From contig CP136062.1 in assembly GCA_032622095.1 (NCBI GenBank), positions 56,928,420-56,992,419 on the forward strand: DNA of 64,000 bases. The letters are read 5' to 3'. The number at the start of each line of letters is the position of its first letter. The stretch's first letter is position 1. The notes under the pieces were generated by a model that was given only the letters and a program-made list of their open reading frames with translations, had not been told where the DNA came from and did not search any database. The DNA is from Siphonodentalium dalli. Taxonomy: Eukaryota > Mollusca > Scaphopoda > Gadilida > Siphonodentaliidae. Made by a program: the position numbers and the translations under genes. Positions 1-11,700 of the stretch are shown in pieces.

Positions 1-1131
1 CTTAACACTGTTCCATAGAGTGGCTATGCGAGTTAACTCACCCGAGCATAAACTTGCCAACAGACAGCTTGCTGTTAAGGACATCGGTGACAGAAGCTGG
101 TTTTCATACATAAGAAGAGTGCTGGCTAAATACCAACTCCCATCCGCCTTCGACATTATTAAGAATCCTCTGGACAAGGCAACTTGGAAAAGACAGATGG
201 ACTCAGCTGTCGATAGCTATTTCAACACATTATGGACCGAGGAGATGCAAAGTAAACCTTCGTTGAGATTTTTAAGTCTACAAAGTCACCCGACAGCTGA
301 GAGTCATACACTATGGAAGAGCGTACCAGCAAATGAAAGGGAAGTGAAGAAGGCGATGGTGAAAGCAAAACTAGTCACGGGAACATACATACTTCAAGCA
401 AATAGACACCAATTCAACCAGTTTGAAGTCTCTCCAATCTGTCTGCTATGTAAGGAAAAGCCAGAAAATCGTGAGCACTTTCTTCTTGAGTGCTCAGCTA
501 GTGAAGAAGTTCGAAGTAATCACATTAAGGCGATGAAGAATCTACTTTCCAATGGTTGCTGTCCAGATGTTGCAGAGGAGATTAGTTGTTCTGAACAGTT
601 AATGCTGCACTGCTTACTCGACTGTACCCATATTAGAATTTCCAACCTAATCGGTAATAACTGGGACCTGGTTCAAAAGATCGAACATATCAGTCGAGCA
701 ATGATTTTCGAGCTGCATAATTTCCGAGCAGCTACCATCAGCAAACAGACGTAAGGTGACAACCAAGGCAATCAAAATCTAATCATGGACTCAAGTCAAA
801 TTTCATTGTTTGATTTATTTGAAGATTATACTAACTACTAGCACTAACGACTACAAATCATTAACTCTCTGAAATAGTGCATAATCTATGCTCGATACTA
901 ACCTCTATCAATCTAATATAATAGTGGTATATGGTATACATGTATGTGCGGTAATACTTGCGGAACTCTCTCCTGCTATTCTTGGAAAATTCTTCCTACA
1001 TTCCTTCTGACTATCTACTGCTGCTGGAAACTAATCCTCTTACCAGAAACTGATCAGCAGTCGATATTGTGTACCTGTTTAATACAGGGTTCTCCGAAGA
1101 CAACGGAGGAAATTACAACCAACCAACCAAC
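1..1131 (+). mobile_element. LINE 3' part with (AACC)n tail
   Basis: The ORF2 fragment is followed by about 370 bp of AT-rich 3' UTR. The UTR ends in TTCTCCGAAGACAACGGAGG, then AAATTACAACC and three more CAACC-like units (1112-1131), which reads like a LINE 3' terminus with a short tandem tail. Just after it the sequence switches to a different repeat family (TATGGCGTCTTTAAATC), which supports the boundary. The 5' end is outside the window. Confidence 0.6.
2..754 (+). pseudogene. LINE ORF2 C-terminal fragment, open at the window edge
   Basis: This is the C-terminal part of a non-LTR retrotransposon polyprotein. The frame is open from base 2, so the reverse transcriptase part lies left of the window and the first Met is not a real start. 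About 250 codons end at TAA/TAG near 754. The key feature is a zinc-knuckle-like CX2C-X8-H-X4-C motif (CLLCKEKPENREHFLLEC, about residues 142-159 of the visible frame), which many CR1/L2/Jockey-like ORF2 proteins carry after the RT. The upstream stretch with FSYIRRVLAKYQLPS and a later LWKSV is of the same class. The frame has no stops, so the copy may be young. The LINE class is inferred from the motif layout; the exact clade is not established. Confidence 0.8.
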
Positions 1132-1560
1132 CTATGGCGTCTTTAAATCAAAGATTAGGAGAAGAATGTGTATCAATTTTGTGAAAATCGGCGCTAAAAA
1201 TAGTTTTATCAAGTGTTGTGCCTCTCTCCCCTTCCGTGCAACCCTGACTCAAACGGTGGCACTTTTGACATATTTAAACCTCACCATTAGATTCCTCATA
1301 TCATGGAGATGATAATGTATAAAATTGGTGGGAATCGTCGCAAAGAGTTGTGCTGCCCCTCTTATTTTCTGCCACTGACAACAACAGTGCCACTTTAGAA
1401 AATTCTAACCCGCACCATTATCTTCCTTGTAAAAAGTTACCACTGTTAGTCCCCTCTGGTACCATCTATATGGTCCCCCGTTGATTTCTATAGACCACAG
1501 ACAGACATTCGCAATTATATATATATATATTATAATCGAGACAGACCGTTTTACAGACCA
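1132..1560 (-). repeat. Family H diverged repeat units (reverse orientation)
   Basis: Units of about 110 bp alternate in two subtypes (about 225 bp per pair). They share phrases such as CACCAAATTGATACACATTC, TTCTCCATGATACGAGGAAT and GATTTAAAGACGCC; here they are read on the minus strand. The same units recur at 1991-3880, 5056-7062, 42840-43690 and 53330-55440. An AT microsatellite lies at 1516-1531. No coding frame is convincing. Confidence 0.6.
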
Positions 1561-1990
1561 GCCGATGACTGTCATTGGCCAAGGGCTGATTGACGTGCTA
1601 TAAATAATTGAAGGACCATTTTCACATATGGGTGCATGTCGGTTGTAGGGATACATGCTGTGATGTTATGTTATAAGGGTACCTCCCCGTACACATATTA
1701 TCCCTCTCCAGACCGAATGGTAGCCACAGTAATAGACAATCAGTCAGAAGTAAGAACACGATACTGTGCCCAAACTGAACATCTCACAGCGCTCATGTGA
1801 ACACAATTCGTTCATTGCTAACATAACATAAGTGTCGCGATCACTAAAGATCCGAGGTTCACGGACGGATAAAGAACCTGATCTGAGCCACCAAATCAGT
1901 AACGAGTCGGACCCATTTTTGCGATTTCGTTTTGAAGCTCAAACATACTGAATGATATATGCATACTTTATTATGTGATGCTAGTGACTT
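1561..1990. other. Unassigned spacer
   Basis: About 430 bp of AT-rich sequence between two family H blocks in opposite orientation. I see no open frame, repeat or RNA gene in it. Confidence 0.5.
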
Positions 1991-3880
1991 TAATCTACAT
2001 GTGTATATTTGCGAATGTCTGTTTGTCTGTATGTCTGTCTGTCTGTGTTCTATAGAAATTCATGGCGGACCATCTAGATGGCACCACAGGGTTTAACAGG
2101 GGTAACTTTTTACGAGAAAGTTAATGGTGCGGGTTATAATTTTCTGAAGTGACGCCGTTGTTGTCAGGGGCAGAAACGGGAAAGCGTAGAATTTTGTTTT
2201 GTCGCCGATTGTCACCAAACTGATATATCAGCTTCCCCATGATATGAGGAATCTAAGGGCGCGTACACATGACGGGCAAGAAAATATCAGGTATGCCCCA
2301 TGTGACTTACTTGACCAATGAAATAAACAATACCGGAAAATATCCGACGAAGACAGCGCGCTGATATTTTATCGCCAGTTGGTGATATATGTGATCACTT
2401 TGATTGGTGGCCATCGGTATCCGTTAACTAATCTCTATAAGGGACACGCTGGTAACCGTTCACGCACTCGAGTTATGATCCATCAATATTATCGCCTGTT
2501 TCAACAATTGACTTCGTAATTCCATTTTTGATTGTTTGACATAATCGCTGAGCTATTATATATGGATATGTGTTGAGACATATATCTTTTGAAGGTTTCC
2601 GCTGACGGAGGATGTCCGTGGATTTCCAACTACACCCCCTCTTGAATGATGAATCGGGCCAAAGACCCAATATCACATAATTTAATTTGCACACCTCCCA
2701 TCGTCTTTGAATTTCCCATCTGGTACCTCACATGTCTTGAATTATGACTGGTCACGGGGATGGGGGGGGGGGGGCCTATATAGAAGAAATTAAAAACCAA
2801 TATTTTGGCCAAAGTAGGAAGAAATGCAAATGTTGGTCTAAAACCACCAAATCCACATACATTAATGGTTGAAAAATCAGACTCAATTTCAAACCATTAT
2901 TGGTGTGAAATTTCCAACTAATATTGTTTTTCCAACTGATGAAAACTTTGGCCATAGTTGGTGGGGGTCTCATGTCCCCACATGCACCCATGTAAGTTCG
3001 GTAACGTAATGTACACCACAGCCCCATGAACCAAGAAACAATCTCCTGAAAACTTCATATGGGGTCTCAATGGGGGTGGGGTCATCCGATTTGCCACAAA
3101 ACCATAATAACATTTTGTCACCCCACATATGCATACACTATGAAATTATAACATTTTCAAATTTCCAAATAACGTGACCACTTTCTCATTATGCAGAATG
3201 TCTTTATACATGAGATCAGCAACGTTGCTACAGGTCGGTGTATGCCTAATCCCACCGACTTCGGTAATACATGTCAACAGTTGGAAATTTCACAAAGCTA
3301 TATGAATTGCCAAAATGGACTATAGGTTATTTACCGGACGCAATTCACTTGAACCAGCATGACTAATACTGTTCTGATTGAGCTCAATCAACGCCGTTTA
3401 AACCGCCGCGTTCTCACGGGCGTAATCTTTGCAGCAAGAAAATATCAGTGTGCAATTTGACCTGATATTTTCTTGCAGATATTTTCTTGCAGCTTCATGT
3501 GTACGCGCCCTAAAAGTGTGGTTAAATATGTCAAAAATGGTGCCGTTATAGTCAGGGATGCACGGACGGGGAGAGGGGCACCAAAATTGTTAAAATAATT
3601 TTAGCGCCGATGTCCACCAAATTGATACACATTCTTCTCCATGATACAAGGAATGAAATTGTGTGATTTAAAGACGCCGAATTGGTGTCGTTTTGATGAG
3701 AGATTGGGGGGGTGGGCACTGAATTTGATAAGAAATTGTTTAGTCGCCGATTTCCACCAAACGTATACATAATCATCTCCATGGTATGAGGAGTCTAATG
3801 GTGTGGCTTACATATGTCAAAAGTGGCGTCATTTGAGTACGGAGTGCACTGAGGGGGAGAGGGTCACCAAATTGATACAC
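1991..3880 (+). repeat. Family H block, split by a DNA transposon
   Basis: Starts near a TCTG/TCTA-rich microsatellite (2017-2047) and runs in family H units in plus orientation up to 2256. It resumes at 3511 and goes to about 3880. The same order (microsatellite, GATGGCACCA, TTTACGAG, then units) is seen at 54690-54900 in plus orientation and at 6040-6400 reversed. The interval 2257-3510 is a separate insertion. Confidence 0.65.
2257..3510. mobile_element. Non-autonomous PIF/Harbinger-like transposon, 1254 bp, TAA TSD
   Basis: The left end reads GGGCGCGTACACATGA and the right end is its inverse (TCATGTGTACGCGCCC), followed inward on both sides by GCAAGAAAATATCAG-like sequence. TAA stands directly outside each end (2254-2256 and 3511-3513). 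Joining the flanks after removing one TAA restores the normal family H phrase (GAGGAATCTAA then GTGTGG), so the insertion is precise. A 3-bp TAA/TTA duplication is typical of PIF/Harbinger. No transposase frame is present. A second TCTTGCAGATATTTTCTTGC block near the right end shows a small subterminal duplication. The inside has a G run (2763-2774) and shares TTTCCAAC-rich sequence with the element at 34744-35715. Confidence 0.8.
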
Positions 3881-5055
3881 AATGTATATCAGCAACATGT
3901 GTCCCAGATAGCAAGATTTTGAGTTGTTTGTTAGGCGATGAGTCTGTTCTAAAAAATGAAAGAAACTGACTGAGTTTTCTTTTATCCCAGAATAAACTAT
4001 ATGTGACTGCAAACTGTGACCACTATTTTTGAACAGGCGTTCTATACATGTCCATATCTCTTGACAAATTGTAACTTTTTTGTGGAAACTATATTGAATG
4101 GGACAGACTTAATTATGTTGTAATATATACATGAGCCATTCTAATATGTAATCCTCTGACAGTTCAAGGTCCCTCATTTTTCATGAATATATGTATCTCT
4201 TAAATAGAATGATAAATATACCTTTAATGCTTTCTTCTATGTATCTGTTTTTGCTAGCTCATTATATGAATGCCCTGATTCCCACCTCTAAATAAATATG
4301 AGAGTAGATAAGATATAATTGTCCAAGTGACTTAATTCGGTCACCATTTGTAGCAGGGTTATCCGGCGTTGCTCAGATTAAAGTGATGTGAAACCCTCTG
4401 CATGATGTGGACATTTGGTCGGAATAAAGAATACTCTTGCTCAATACATGTGTTCTCATAAATTGTATGTCCAAATAGCATCACAAAACATGATTCTTAC
4501 ACATGGCATATAAGTAGTGGCCCACCATGTCTGATCGGAGCGATTGCCATTTTGTTTATGTGGAAATAGCGGCTACGTATTATCAGTTTAAAAGAAATGT
4601 TGCTACGTATGTATATCAGCTACATCTGCCTCACAGAGAAAGAGTTTGAGTTGTTTGTTAGTCGTTGAGTCTGTTCTAAAAATGAAAGAAACTGACTGAG
4701 TTCTCTTTTATCTCAGAAGAAACTATATTTGACTGCATACTGTGCCCACTATTTTTGCACAATAACTCTTGACAAATTGTAACTTTTTTTGTGGAAACTA
4801 TATTGAATGGGACAGGCTCAATTATGTTATTATATATACATGAGCCATTCGAATATGCAATCCTCTGACAGTTCAAGGTCCTTCATTTTGCAAGAATATA
4901 ATTATCTCTTAAATAGAATGATAACTATACATTTAGTGCTTTCTTATATGTATCTGTTTTGCTAGATCTATATTATGAACGCCCTGATTACCATTCCCAT
5001 ATAAATATGAGAGTTGATAAGATATAATTGTCCAAGTGACTTAATTCGCTCACCA
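3881..5055. repeat. Direct repeat of a ~460-bp segment
   Basis: About 3883-4347 and 4607-5053 are two direct copies that share long identical phrases such as GAAAGAAACTGACTGAGTT, GTGGAAACTATATTGAATGG and CATGAGCCATTC. Both end at CACCATTTGT; after it copy 1 runs into AGCAGGG (4351) and copy 2 into CGAGATTG. A third copy lies in reverse orientation at about 55450-55900, where it sits inside a family H element. Confidence 0.75.
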
Positions 5056-7062
5056 TTTGTCGAGATTGTGAAATTTAAACGCCAAAATCTCCTTAGAACG
5101 TTATGGAGATGGCCTGGGAGAAGACGAGATATAGCTTTGGTGGATATCGGCAAATAGAACAATATTATCAATGCTTAGTGCATCTCCTCTTGCCATCCAT
5201 GACCCAAACGGCACCAAATGTGATTTAATTCATCGTATCATAAGAGAAGGATGTGTATGAATTTGGTGAAAATTAGTGCAAAAGATATTTGCATAAGCGT
5301 TGGTGCAACTCCCCTCCTCGTGCATGACTTGAACGGCTGCATTTTTAACATATTTAAACCACGTCCATTAGACTCATGCTTGTATGATATAATGGAGATG
5401 ATTATATATCAGTTTGGTGGTAATCGGTAACTAAACAAATTTTGCATCAAATTTGGCATCTTTAAATCACACGATTATATTCCTTTTATCACGGAGAAGA
5501 ATAATATATCAATTTGTTGGAAATCTGCGCCAATAATATTTATCAATTTATATATCAACTAGCCGATGAGCCCGACGTTGTCCGGGCTATTCAAAACCAG
5601 CCCGACGTTGTCCGGGCTATTCAAAAACCAAATTTCAAGTCGATAGCTTTACCCGTTTCCGAGATCTGGTCTGCGCGTGCACGAAGCTTGCGTCGCACGG
5701 GCTCGGCGACCCGATAAAATTCGCATCCGGGGCAACACACATTCACACACCAAATTTCAAGTCGATAGCTCCACCCGTTTGCGAGATCTCGTCTGCGCAT
5801 GCGCGAAGCTGGCGTCGCACGGGCTCGGCGACCCGATAAATTCGTATCCGGGGCAAGATACATTCACATAGCAAATTTCAAGTCGATAGCTCCACCCGTT
5901 TCCGAGATCTCGTCTGCGCATGCGCGAAGCAGGCGCCGCACGGGCTGGCCAATACAACAACGTCCACCGCCTGGTCAAACTACACACACGTACCAAGTTT
6001 CGTCCCGATCGGTCGAGAATCGTAGATTTGTATCAATGACATACAGACAGACAGACATACAGACAGACAGACAAACAGAGGTCTTCAAAATATATATGAG
6101 ATTGTGGATGCCTCTCAGCCCGTGCACCCCTGACACGAACGTCACCGTGTCGTGAAGGTGATTGTGTATAAGAAATCTGCGACAAAACTATTTCATCATT
6201 TTTTATGCCCCTCCCCTTTTCTGCACCTGACACCAACATCGTTAATTTAGAAAAATTTAACACGCACCATTATCTTCCTCGTAAAAAGATACTCCTGCAT
6301 GTTAGACCGCCTTGGTGTCATCTCGATTGTACCCCGTGAAGTTATATATATAGAACACTGACATACAGATATTCGCAAATTTATCTGGGCAACTACATGT
6401 GGCGTTTTTAAAACGCACGATTTGATTCCTCGTATCATTGGCACTAAACATATGGTTATCAGTTTTGGTGACCCGACCCTCCCTATTTCGGACTCATGCA
6501 GTGCCACTTTTGGCATCTTTAAACCACACATTTAGACTCACTATGTAGATGAATATAAATAAAATTGGTGACAATAATATTATTGGCGGGTATACAAATT
6601 CGTATCAAATTTAGTGCCCCAATATCTCTCACCCAAACAGCACCAACTACACGATGATATTCCTCGTATCAACGAGAAGAATATGCATCAATCTAGTTGA
6701 AATCGACGCTAAACATATTGCTTATCAATGTTGGCGTCCCTCTCACTCTCTATGCACCCCTGACTCGAAATTCAATGGCCCCACTTTTTGACATCTTTAT
6801 ACCACACATTTAGACTCCTGATATCATGGAGATGACTACTTATAACTTTGGTCCAAATCGGCCTCTAAACAAATGTTTATCATATTTAGAGCCCAACCCC
6901 CCAGTCTCTCGCCAAAACAGCACCGATTTGACGTATTTAAATCACACGATTAGATTCCTCGTATCATGGATAACAATGTGTAACAATTTGGTGGAAATCG
7001 GCGATAAACATAGCAACATTTCTTTTGAACTGATAATACTTAGCCAGTATATACCACCATGA
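5056..7062 (-). repeat. Family H units (reverse orientation), interrupted
   Basis: Family H units in minus orientation at 5056-5550 and 6095-7062, with phrases like TGGAGATGATTATATATCA and GGTGGAAATCGGCG. The interval 5558-6090 is a separate insertion. Short open frames here come from the repeat and do not resemble known proteins. Confidence 0.6.
5558..6090 (-). mobile_element. Helitron-like CTAG/hairpin element with 3 x ~121-bp GC-rich repeats
   Basis: Read on the minus strand, the element ends in a GC hairpin (GCCCGGACAACGTCGGGC) followed by TCATCGGCTAG^TT. A hairpin a few bases before a 3' CTAG next to T is the Helitron hallmark. The hairpin segment is present twice in tandem (5570-5625). 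Three ~121-bp units follow at 5632, 5754 and 5875, each with CGAGATCTCGTCTGCGC-like sequence and much richer in GC than the surroundings. The far end is a TACAGACAGACAGA microsatellite (6042-6077). Alternative: a SINE-like element whose tail has this form; no TC 5' terminus was resolved. Confidence 0.5.
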
Positions 7063-7064
7063 AC

Positions 7065-7601
7065 AGTGCAGCACCTGGACATTTCTTTAAAACATCTGTA
7101 TTTTCATGGAGATATGATATTCAGGTGTCATCACAATCTTGGTATAACCCAATAGATTGATTGATACATCTCTATGTAAAACCCAAATTGTCGTCTTTTA
7201 TATTTGCGAACTAATGTGTTTATGGTGTTCATGTTTTGATCCCAATAAAAATATAAGGACAACAAAAAAGTGTCAATTCCGACCTCATCGACTGTATACG
7301 ATTTAAAAAATATATATAACGTCTGACGTATACGCACAGCTGTAAATAAATAAATACTTCATTATTGGTGGGACGGATTAATCGCGATAAACAAAATGAC
7401 AATTGCTCCGACCGACAATGTGAGCCACTACTTATATTCCATGTGTATAAGAATCATGTTTTGTGATGCTATTTGGACATACAATTTATGAGAATACATG
7501 TATTGAGCAAGAGAATTATCTATTTCGACCAAATATGCACAGCATGCAGAGGGTTTCACATCACTTTAACCTGAGTAACGCCGGGTAACCCTGCTAGTAA
7601 A
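7065..7601 (+). mobile_element. Family H terminal segment ending CCCTGCTAG^T
   Basis: Corresponds to 56085-56540: GCACCATGAACA...CATCTGTAT, then GTAAAACCCAA, the CGTCTGACG/TACGCACAG region, TATTGGTGGGACGGATTAA and the terminus AACGCCGGGTAACCCTGCTAG. The palindrome GGGTAACCC just before CTAG is consistent with a Helitron-type 3' end. Confidence 0.55.
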
Positions 7602-8044
7602 GAACGGATAACCATATCCCTGAGATTTAAACCGAAATAGATTCGTGTTTTTTGCAATAAACACAGTGCAAAGTTTCAATGGTAAATCACATAGATAAGC
7701 GCGTGTTTCAGCGATTGTCATTATCTAAATATATTGCCCAATTTTCGGGGTCGAATATAGATAACACAACCGTACGAAACAGATAAAGAGTATACTCATC
7801 GGAATATATATCAAGAGTAATATATCACATTTCATCCATCTTTTCGCCTTTCGCATCAAAAACTTCTAGAATGTTTTTTCTAAATATCCCAAAATGGGGA
7901 TCCCACTGAACTCCTGTAAAGTTGGCATATGTAGTGGAAATATGCACGCGGAACTGTTATATATATAGACGATTAATCGTGTACCCGGTGCTCAGTTCAC
8001 CACAATGTAGTCTCCTCTAATCTGACACAATCATGTAATGGAAT
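7602..8044. other. Unassigned intergenic stretch
   Basis: About 440 bp, AT-rich, without a credible frame or repeat. It lies between the repeat block and the minisatellite downstream of the lectin gene. Confidence 0.5.
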
Positions 8045-8345
8045 GTTCCCCTATAATAACATAGTCGCATCACTGTTATTCACATTTATACAGATAACAG
8101 CCCCGCAATAGTGACTTAGTCGCATCACTGTGCCGGGAGTGCCCTCATATAAAAATAATCACATCACCGTGCCCCCATAGTAACATAGTCGCATCACTTT
8201 TATTCACATTCAGATATATAACACCCCCATATTAACATAGTCGCATCACTGTGCCCCCATTGTAACACAATCGCATCACTGTGCCCCCATAGTAACATAT
8301 ATAGTTGCATCACTGTTATTCACATTCAGACATATAATAGAGTTC
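8045..8345. repeat. Irregular ~29-bp minisatellite downstream of the CTLD gene
   Basis: Units like CCCCATAGTAACATAGTCGC followed by ATCACTGTG recur about eight times, some followed by a TTATTCACATTCAGA insert (8077, 8199, 8310), giving a loose higher order. On the minus strand the segment near 8196-8202 contains AATAAA, which could serve the gene ending at 8557 but lies inside the repeat. Confidence 0.7.
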
Positions 8346-8556
8346 ACCTCAACGGGCTCAGGAAGCTAAAATACGATTGTTACACATTAAAAATATTATA
8401 ATTGTGTAACATAAATAATTCTTTGTGTTCCCGCCCTGTGATTCCTCGTGCGTCCAACATCAACCCGCATGTCCATCATCCGAATAGTAGCAGCCATGAG
8501 TGGCAGGTGACTGAATATGAAGAGCGATTACACTGTGAAATCATACCAGATATAAA
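8346..8556 (-). other. Probable 3' UTR of the TSP1-CTLD gene
   Basis: Directly follows the stop codon at 8557-8559 on the minus strand. AT-rich, with no clear polyadenylation signal before the minisatellite. The extent is inferred, not seen. Confidence 0.4.
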
Positions 8557-8759
8557 CTATCCGGCCATGATTTCACAGATGTAACGTACCGTCCCTGTAC
8601 ATCGGTGGTCGTCATAACCCAGGCTGTAGCCGTAAACACAGTTCTCCGCGGTGCCGCCGGCCGGCTGCCCGGATGTCCAAGCCGCCCACATAGCACTGCC
8701 GTCTGAGTGGACCCAGTTCCCCTCGTGGGCGGCGTCACCCCCGTCTATCCAGTGACCAT
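8557..8759 (-). CDS. Exon 7: CTLD C-terminal half and stop
   Basis: The acceptor TTCTCTCTTGTAG ends at 8760 and the exon starts with the last two bases of a codon. Residues read GHWIDGGDAAHEGNW, a WIGL-like core, then WVHSDGS, GQPAGG, ENC, YDDHRC, YICEI and stop TAG (8557-8559) four codons later. The ENC, HRC and YIC cysteines fit the conserved CTLD disulfides. The sugar/calcium motif usually reads EPN or QPD and WND; here it is QPA and YDD, so classical Ca2+-dependent sugar binding may be lost. This is the last exon, separated from the first CTLD half by 8.4 kb. Confidence 0.88.
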
Positions 8760-11700
8760 CTACAAGAGAGAATAGAAGGGTGAAGTTAACTGAATGGTGT
8801 GGCACCCAGAGCAGCCCACGCGGGTTCATTCGCGGTTTATGATTTGAAGATAAATACAATGGACAGGTTTAGATCAGACTACGTCAAACGTCGCATTTCA
8901 AGACTCAACCGCTGAATGGTAACTAAACTATAACTCGCTGAAAACATCTACATAGAACCCCAGCATGAGTTTTTTTCGCACGAACTACATGTCCATGTAT
9001 ACATACGATGGTGCGTTTCATATATCGTTGTCATTTGAACGCACCGATCACAAATGTCGCAGTTAATGCGGTTGGAAGTAGATAGTCAGTTGATATACAT
9101 GTATAGTGTGATTATTTTCAGCCTCGCAAACAATATAAAACCCAAAGTCACATTCAGTTATCGCATTTGTTAATTTTTGGGAAGAATATCGTCACAAGGA
9201 ACCAGTTTATTTTCGCCGGAAATATCCCATGTCTGCTTTAAGATAGTTACATGATTGTGTTCAGGTCCTATCATTGTTCCTAGATTAATGTGACACAAAC
9301 ATTATAGGTCCTATGAAATAGTTGGAAATGATAACGCCAGGTTCGATACTTTAATACACTAAAATATCATTGTTTCCGGCTACCAATAACTTTTTGGTAA
9401 ATATAACTTCTTGGTCCTTGTCATATTCGCCATATACATGTAACTAAAGAGTATTACGAGGATCTTGGTGTTTCTTGGTCCAAGAAATTGTATGATTATT
9501 TTCTTACAGAAAGACAACCACAACCGAGTGGACCAGATTACATATAAACATTATTGTGCTTTATCCTAAGTATTTCTATCTGCTTTATTCTTCTTTGTAA
9601 TAAATGAAGATATTCGGTTCAATTGTGTATTTTTCTTCCCTCGAAATACAACATGAGTATTGTGTCAGTTCTGTGAAGTTATATCGTGTAAACTATAATT
9701 TAACTCAACATTGTGGCATTTGAAGCTGCCTTTCACAGAGCAATCACAAAGCAATAAGCTATGTTGATGATACATGTTATTGTTTTCTGAAATTATTTAT
9801 TATGCTATCACTTCTTATTGGTATCTAAATAGACAAAAATTATATCACATTTTAACTCCCAAATGTACTAAAATACATTGATCTGGTCTTTTCTTGATTA
9901 CCGTTCAGATTATACATTTGCAGCGAAGATGGTTATATGTAAAATATAACAGCTTTCGCTACACAGAGCATGGGTGGGGGGGGGGGGGGGGGTAGGACAA
10001 AAACTCCAGGATACAAAGTCCGGTGGGCGTGTGGGTGGATTTTGAGCGTCGCGATAGCAGATTTTTCCAATTCCATGTAAATGTTTTCCAAATCCATGTT
10101 TAGAGATAAGTTATGAAAGGGCTTCCAAGTTTCAATGTTTACGCAATATCTGTCCTTTTATGACACATATCATGGGGTGGGTCGCGCTTCTTAAAGGAGG
10201 AAAAAATTGCACTAAAAAAATAATATTTTCCATCAGTTCTCATCATTGTTGTTTTTGACATTCAATTATCGCTGTAATGCCAACGTCAGCTCATTTATTT
10301 TTTCTGGTGCTTTAAATGTTATGAATACTGAAAGATAAACATATTTCCTGTATATTATTGTATGATGTTCAACATTGGGTAGATGGGACCTTGGATTACT
10401 GGGACCTACCGATATAACGAAAAGCTGAGTAATTAAACATAACATGCTATGTACATGTATTACAAAACAAATATTTATCTTTGAGATTATAACATGTTAT
10501 TTCGGAATTACTGTTTCTGCCACGTGGGCTTGTAATAAGCTACAATGCTCACCCATCCAAACCCGCACTGCCCGTATCCACCGTCCCATTATACGTTCCT
10601 GGTCTATACATCGCGGTAGTATATATGTGTCTCATGTATACTACAATGACTTAAGGCAGAAACGTATATACTATCAAGCATTAGGTATGTGATGGGTGGG
10701 GCAGGTAAATACGCCGTATAAGTAAATCGTATAAAGTTAGTATGTATATATAGTGCTGTTAAGGGTGTGGCGGAGCAGCGAGTGCTTTACAATGCCCTGT
10801 ATTTTGCCATTTGCAAAGAATACATGTGATGTATTTTATTAGTGTGTTCTTCAACTACTTGTTATTGGTTAATGGAACAGACTGCAGATGGAAAATTATA
10901 TAATTAATACATGCAGAAACCGGACGACCATTTAGTGATCTAGCCAGGGCTAGTCACAACGTGATAGTATGCACTGCTGTGCATACACATCTTTGCCCGA
11001 TATACTGCTGAGTAACATATGGGAATGGATACTGAACTTAATTGACAAGTTTAGTTAATGAGTGTTTTGCGATTTTCTGAGATTTCTGGTGATTGTCATT
11101 ATGCTTACCTGATTAGCATTTCATTCGTACGGTTATTTAAACATTTCACACCCTGTCTGTCTTATCCTGCTATTTTCACCGTTTGTATTCAAACTTTGGG
11201 GTGGATGCCTGAATTGCCCTTGGAAAAAAACTTGTATTGGAAGGGTGGGTGTCCCAGATCGCAAAGGAAAAAAAATGCGTTCCCGGGATGGTGGGTCCCA
11301 AAAATAATAATAAAAAATTCAACCTTGTATCCTGGAGTTTTTTTTTTCAAGCCCACCCCCACCACACAGAGTCAAAATTGTTTTATTGAAACTAGCTTGC
11401 AGGTCTTGTCTAGCTTTATGCAAAGCGCGAGTCCTTGCCTTAAAGGTACTCAATCCGATTAGAGGGTCCCCATATCACCAAGATACAACAACAACAACAA
11501 CAACAACATTTCTTCAAAATACGCTTTAGTTATCAGAATCGATTAATTGCAACAAAATAATGCTAACCGCTGTCAACTATGGTATCAAATTCCCAAAACG
11601 CGTTATTTATCAGCATTTTGTTCAACTAAATGTGGCCGTATTATCACTTGAGTATCCACTTGTTTTTAGAGTTATCCATCTTCATTCGCAGTTTTGAACG

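Larger units (their letters stand above)
4351..7601. repeat. Inverted pair of family H terminal segments (4351-4570 / 7385-7601)
   Basis: The first ~220 bp of this interval are the inverse of the last ~220 bp. Shared landmarks are AAAGTGATGTGAAACCCTC, the reverse of GCAATGGCAATCGCTCC-like sequence, and ACACATGGCATATAAGTAG. The right end reads AACGCCGGGTAACCCTGCTAG^T. The left end reads ...GCTAC on the opposite strand, so the two termini are not identical in the last bases. A third copy of the terminal segment ends at 56540 and a truncated fourth at 43975. Confidence 0.7.

Noticed and set aside
944-1312. A 122-codon plus-strand frame
   Set aside because: It crosses the LINE 3' tail and enters family H units, with no recognisable domain. 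It cannot be one gene.
8402-8738. Frames on the plus strand and in another minus frame over the last CTLD exon
   Set aside because: Shadows of the CTLD exon, which has the conserved cysteines, a splice acceptor and a natural stop.
11058-11462. A 134-codon plus frame in intron 6
   Set aside because: Contains low-complexity A and T runs and overlaps the left end of a MITE; no domain.
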